DNA of 6,157 nucleotides from Sedimentisphaerales bacterium (lineage in GTDB: Bacteria > Planctomycetota > Phycisphaerae > Sedimentisphaerales > Anaerobacaceae): assembly GCA_016933985.1 (NCBI GenBank), contig JAFGTU010000121.1:1-6157 (forward strand), in the 5' to 3' direction. Shown one piece after another: positions 4,498 to 6,157 of this stretch. Every line of letters begins with the position of its first letter. The stretch's first letter is position 1. The position numbers and the translations under genes are program-made. Below the pieces are notes generated by a model. The model saw only the letters and a list, made by a program, of their open reading frames with translations, did not search any database and was not told the origin of the DNA.

Positions 4498-5946
4498 TTA
4501 GTGGAGTGTTCTTTGGTGCGCTCCAATGTCCGGCGGCTTGCTTTCTATGACACGGTTTCCCCAGAAATCGCGGCCCCCATTAGCCTTGACAGCCCTTCCC
4601 GCGCCGCGGCAGATTGAATCTTCTTGAAGCATGTAGCCGACAAGATCTTCGTAGTCAACCGCCCTCCCGGGGGCTGAAAGAAGTGGGTTGGACGTAATAC
4701 TGGATGAACCTTCGGGCATATTCCTGAAACTGCCGTAGAACACATTGTTCTCGAACACATTTGCGGTTGAACGGCCGAATCTGAAATCCGCTTCCCCCTC
4801 TACGCAAAAGATATTGTTGCAGAACCGGGTGTTCTGGGGCCAACCGTTGTCCTCGGTTTCCAGCACGGCATGAAGGTTGATCCCCGGCCCGACGTAAAAG
4901 GTATTATTATAGACAAAGGTGTTTTTCGCCGGTCCACCTATGTGAAACAAGCGGGTGCGGTCGTTCTGACTGATGTTGTAGCGTATGACCGTATTTTCAA
5001 GCCAAGCGCTCCCGGGCTCGGCATCCCCGCAGGAGCAAACCAGCATGAAACCACCCTCGTTGTCGTGGCTGAAGTTGTATTGAAACAGCGTGCTAATGCA
5101 GTTGTCGTCGGAATCGAACGCCTGCCCGTCTTGCGTACCATGCATCCCGCTTACTTCGTTGAACTGTATGATCGTATTGTCACAAGACCAGGGCCATATA
5201 CCCGCCGCATAATCATCCGGCCCGCAACGCATCCGCCCTCCGTGCAGGCGGTTGTGCTCTATAACACAGCCATCAGTCCCGATCGGAACAATCCCGTCTC
5301 CACCGATGTCTGACAGTCGATTGTTCCTTATCACCACGTTCGTGCTTGGGAACCACACGGAGCGTTGGTAGAAATCACTCAAGCCACAGATGCCGTTTCT
5401 GTCCGTGCGTTCCAGAGTGCAGTTCTCAATCAGCAGGTCGTCAAAGCGCGAAGGCTTCTTGCCGAAGTTCTCCCAGAGAATCCCGTAGCCAGCGCCATCC
5501 GCCTTGATGTTGGAACCATTGACGTCATGCACATACAAACCGTTCAAATGGATGTGATGAGCGGTGCCGAAATCTGAAATACTGACGCGGACGCCGCACC
5601 GGCGCGGCATAGGACTCGCTCCTTTGTTGGTCAATTCAAGGTTCGATACTTCCCAGTATTCCTGGTTTTCCAGCAGCAATGCCTCCTTGTGCCGGCCCAT
5701 GGCATGCACTTGAGGTAATGGGCCTTCGCCGTAACTGGAAATCACTATTGGCGCCTGAGGCTTGCCGGAGCCTTGGGGATGCAGAGACCCCTCGTAAACA
5801 GTACCTGCTTTCAGCAGAATGCGATCCCCTGGATGAAAAACCCGCTCTGCTGTCTTCTTCAGTGATTTCCAGGGCTCATGGCTGGTGGTCCCGGTACTCG
5901 TATCGTCGCCATTTACTGAATCAATGTAGTAGCCTTTTCCCGACAT
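4498..5946 (-). CDS. Right-handed parallel beta-helix protein (polysaccharide-active type), no signal peptide
   Basis: A 482-aa protein. The N-terminal block (residues 6-80: YYIDSVNGDD, PWKSL, PGDRILLKAGTVYEG, PIVISSYGEG) is the usual entry to beta-helix proteins of the pectate-lyase-like superfamily. The body is a ladder of short Asn-rich coils (VIRNNRLSDIGGDGI, CVIEHNRLHGG, IIQFNEVSGMHG, LFQYNFSHDNEGGF, VIRYNISQND, FVYNNTF, RFCNNIF), ending in a cap with DFWGNRV and PPDIGAHQ. A conserved-looking acidic segment, DGQAFDSDDN at 273-282, is a candidate active or metal site. Such proteins are usually lyases, epimerases or hydrolases acting on acidic or substituted glycans; which one cannot be said here. 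AAGGAA lies five bases before the ATG and an in-frame TAA at 5956-5958 fixes the start. There is no export signal, so the protein is cytoplasmic or leaves by another route. It converges on the cyclase gene and has its own promoter. Confidence 0.88.
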   Translation of the reverse strand: MSGKGYYIDSVNGDDTSTGTTSHEPWKSLKKTAERVFHPGDRILLKAGTVYEGSLHPQGSGKPQAPIVISSYGEGPLPQVHAMGRHKEALLLENQEYWEVSNLELTNKGASPMPRRCGVRVSISDFGTAHHIHLNGLYVHDVNGSNIKADGAGYGILWENFGKKPSRFDDLLIENCTLERTDRNGICGLSDFYQRSVWFPSTNVVIRNNRLSDIGGDGIVPIGTDGCVIEHNRLHGGRMRCGPDDYAAGIWPWSCDNTIIQFNEVSGMHGTQDGQAFDSDDNCISTLFQYNFSHDNEGGFMLVCSCGDAEPGSAWLENTVIRYNISQNDRTRLFHIGGPAKNTFVYNNTFYVGPGINLHAVLETEDNGWPQNTRFCNNIFCVEGEADFRFGRSTANVFENNVFYGSFRNMPEGSSSITSNPLLSAPGRAVDYEDLVGYMLQEDSICRGAGRAVKANGGRDFWGNRVIESKPPDIGAHQRTLH

Positions 5947-5951
5947 CGGTA

Positions 5952-5958
5952 TTCCTTA
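5952..5958 (-). promoter_or_regulatory. Ribosome site and upstream stop that fix the beta-helix start
   Basis: Read on the minus strand, TAAGGAA precedes ATACCG and the ATG. AAGGAA is the ribosome site, and the TAA is in frame with the gene. No N-terminal extension, and hence no signal peptide, is possible without a sequence error. Confidence 0.7.
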
Positions 5959-5978
5959 GCGTTTATTGAAGTGGGCAC

Positions 5979-6007
5979 AGTGTACACCAGGACTATTTAA
6001 GAAACAA
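5979..6007 (-). promoter_or_regulatory. Probable sigma70-like promoter of the beta-helix gene, overlapped by a palindrome
   Basis: On the minus strand TTGTTT (6002-6007) and TACACT (5979-5984) are separated by exactly 17 bases. They match the consensus at three and four positions. Transcription would start near 5972, giving a leader of about 25 bases. The 8-bp palindrome GTGTACAC at 5980-5987 overlaps the -10 box and could be a repressor site, but 8 bp alone is weak evidence. Confidence 0.4.
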
Positions 6008-6130
6008 GTGTGTAGGGCCACCCTGGACCTCGCTAAACTGGCGGTTCGGTACTTCAAGAATAGCGGAGGCTCGTGAGCTTTTGCGCGTGTCTGGAACGAG
6101 CCCGACGGGCCGTGCGCGGGGGTGAATACC

Positions 6131-6157
6131 AGGGGGGCATAGCATGGCGCCGTGCGG
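6131..6157 (+). other. Possible start of a divergent gene cut by the window edge
   Basis: AGGGGGG at 6131-6137 lies six bases before an ATG at 6144, which leaves four codons and a fragment (MAPC...) before the edge. A competing frame starts at GTG 6073 behind GGAGG, but with only three bases of spacing, and is also open to the edge. Upstream there is a short perfect inverted repeat GCCCG-A-CGGGC at 6100-6110. Too little sequence remains to choose. Confidence 0.22.

Noticed and set aside
4870..5313. Plus-strand 147-codon frame inside the beta-helix gene
   Set aside because: It lies antisense to a gene with clear family motifs over its full length, and has no ribosome site or recognisable domain.

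Overview
The window is a bacterial segment of moderate GC content with well-formed Shine-Dalgarno sites. It looks like accessory DNA: short or unfamiliar genes, long intergenic stretches and small repeats, with no housekeeping cluster. The anchorless beta-helix protein, the GGDEF protein and the AT/GC-mixed intergenic repeats would fit an environmental, probably Gram-negative lineage (Planctomycetota, Lentisphaerota, Hydrogenedentota or a similar phylum). That placement is inference; no rRNA or marker gene is present.

Region 1 (1-2781, + strand) is a compact operon cut by the left edge. It holds the end of an unrecognised ORF (stop at 218), a 74-aa cysteine-rich protein that looks like a small zinc finger (235-459), and a 772-aa protein (463-2781). 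The large protein has one N-terminal membrane segment, an unrecognised domain of about 320 residues and five tandem S1-type RNA-binding domains. The gaps are 16 and 3 bases and each internal start has its own good ribosome site. The cysteine-rich and S1 genes are therefore almost certainly co-translated and may work together on RNA at the inner face of the membrane.

Region 2 (2782-3280) is about 500 bases without a convincing gene. Its first half carries a family of 21-base repeats, CGCGAT-N-rich-AAAAAGGAA: one inverted copy and four direct copies, with the direct copies spaced 43, 42 and 30 bases. The inverted copy and the first direct copy can form a 23-position stem. Its second half has a G6/C8 inverted repeat and a weak promoter-like pair before the next gene.

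Region 3 (3281-4186, + strand) encodes a 301-aa diguanylate cyclase. Its GGDEF active site and RxxD inhibitory site are intact and its N-terminal helical domain is unrecognised.

Region 4 (4187-4497) is about 310 bases without a strong gene. It contains a 15-base exact repeat of a site that also lies upstream of the cyclase, and a strong AGGAGG ribosome site that leads only to an 8-codon frame.

Region 5 (4498-5946, - strand) encodes a complete 482-aa right-handed parallel beta-helix protein of the carbohydrate-active type. It has no signal peptide, and an in-frame stop just upstream rules out a longer form. A reasonable sigma70-like promoter sits in the right-hand intergenic stretch (5947-6157), which may also hold the first codons of a divergent gene at the window edge.

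The membrane-anchored five-S1 protein with its small cysteine-rich partner is the part least explained by known systems. The repeat array just behind it is the second.
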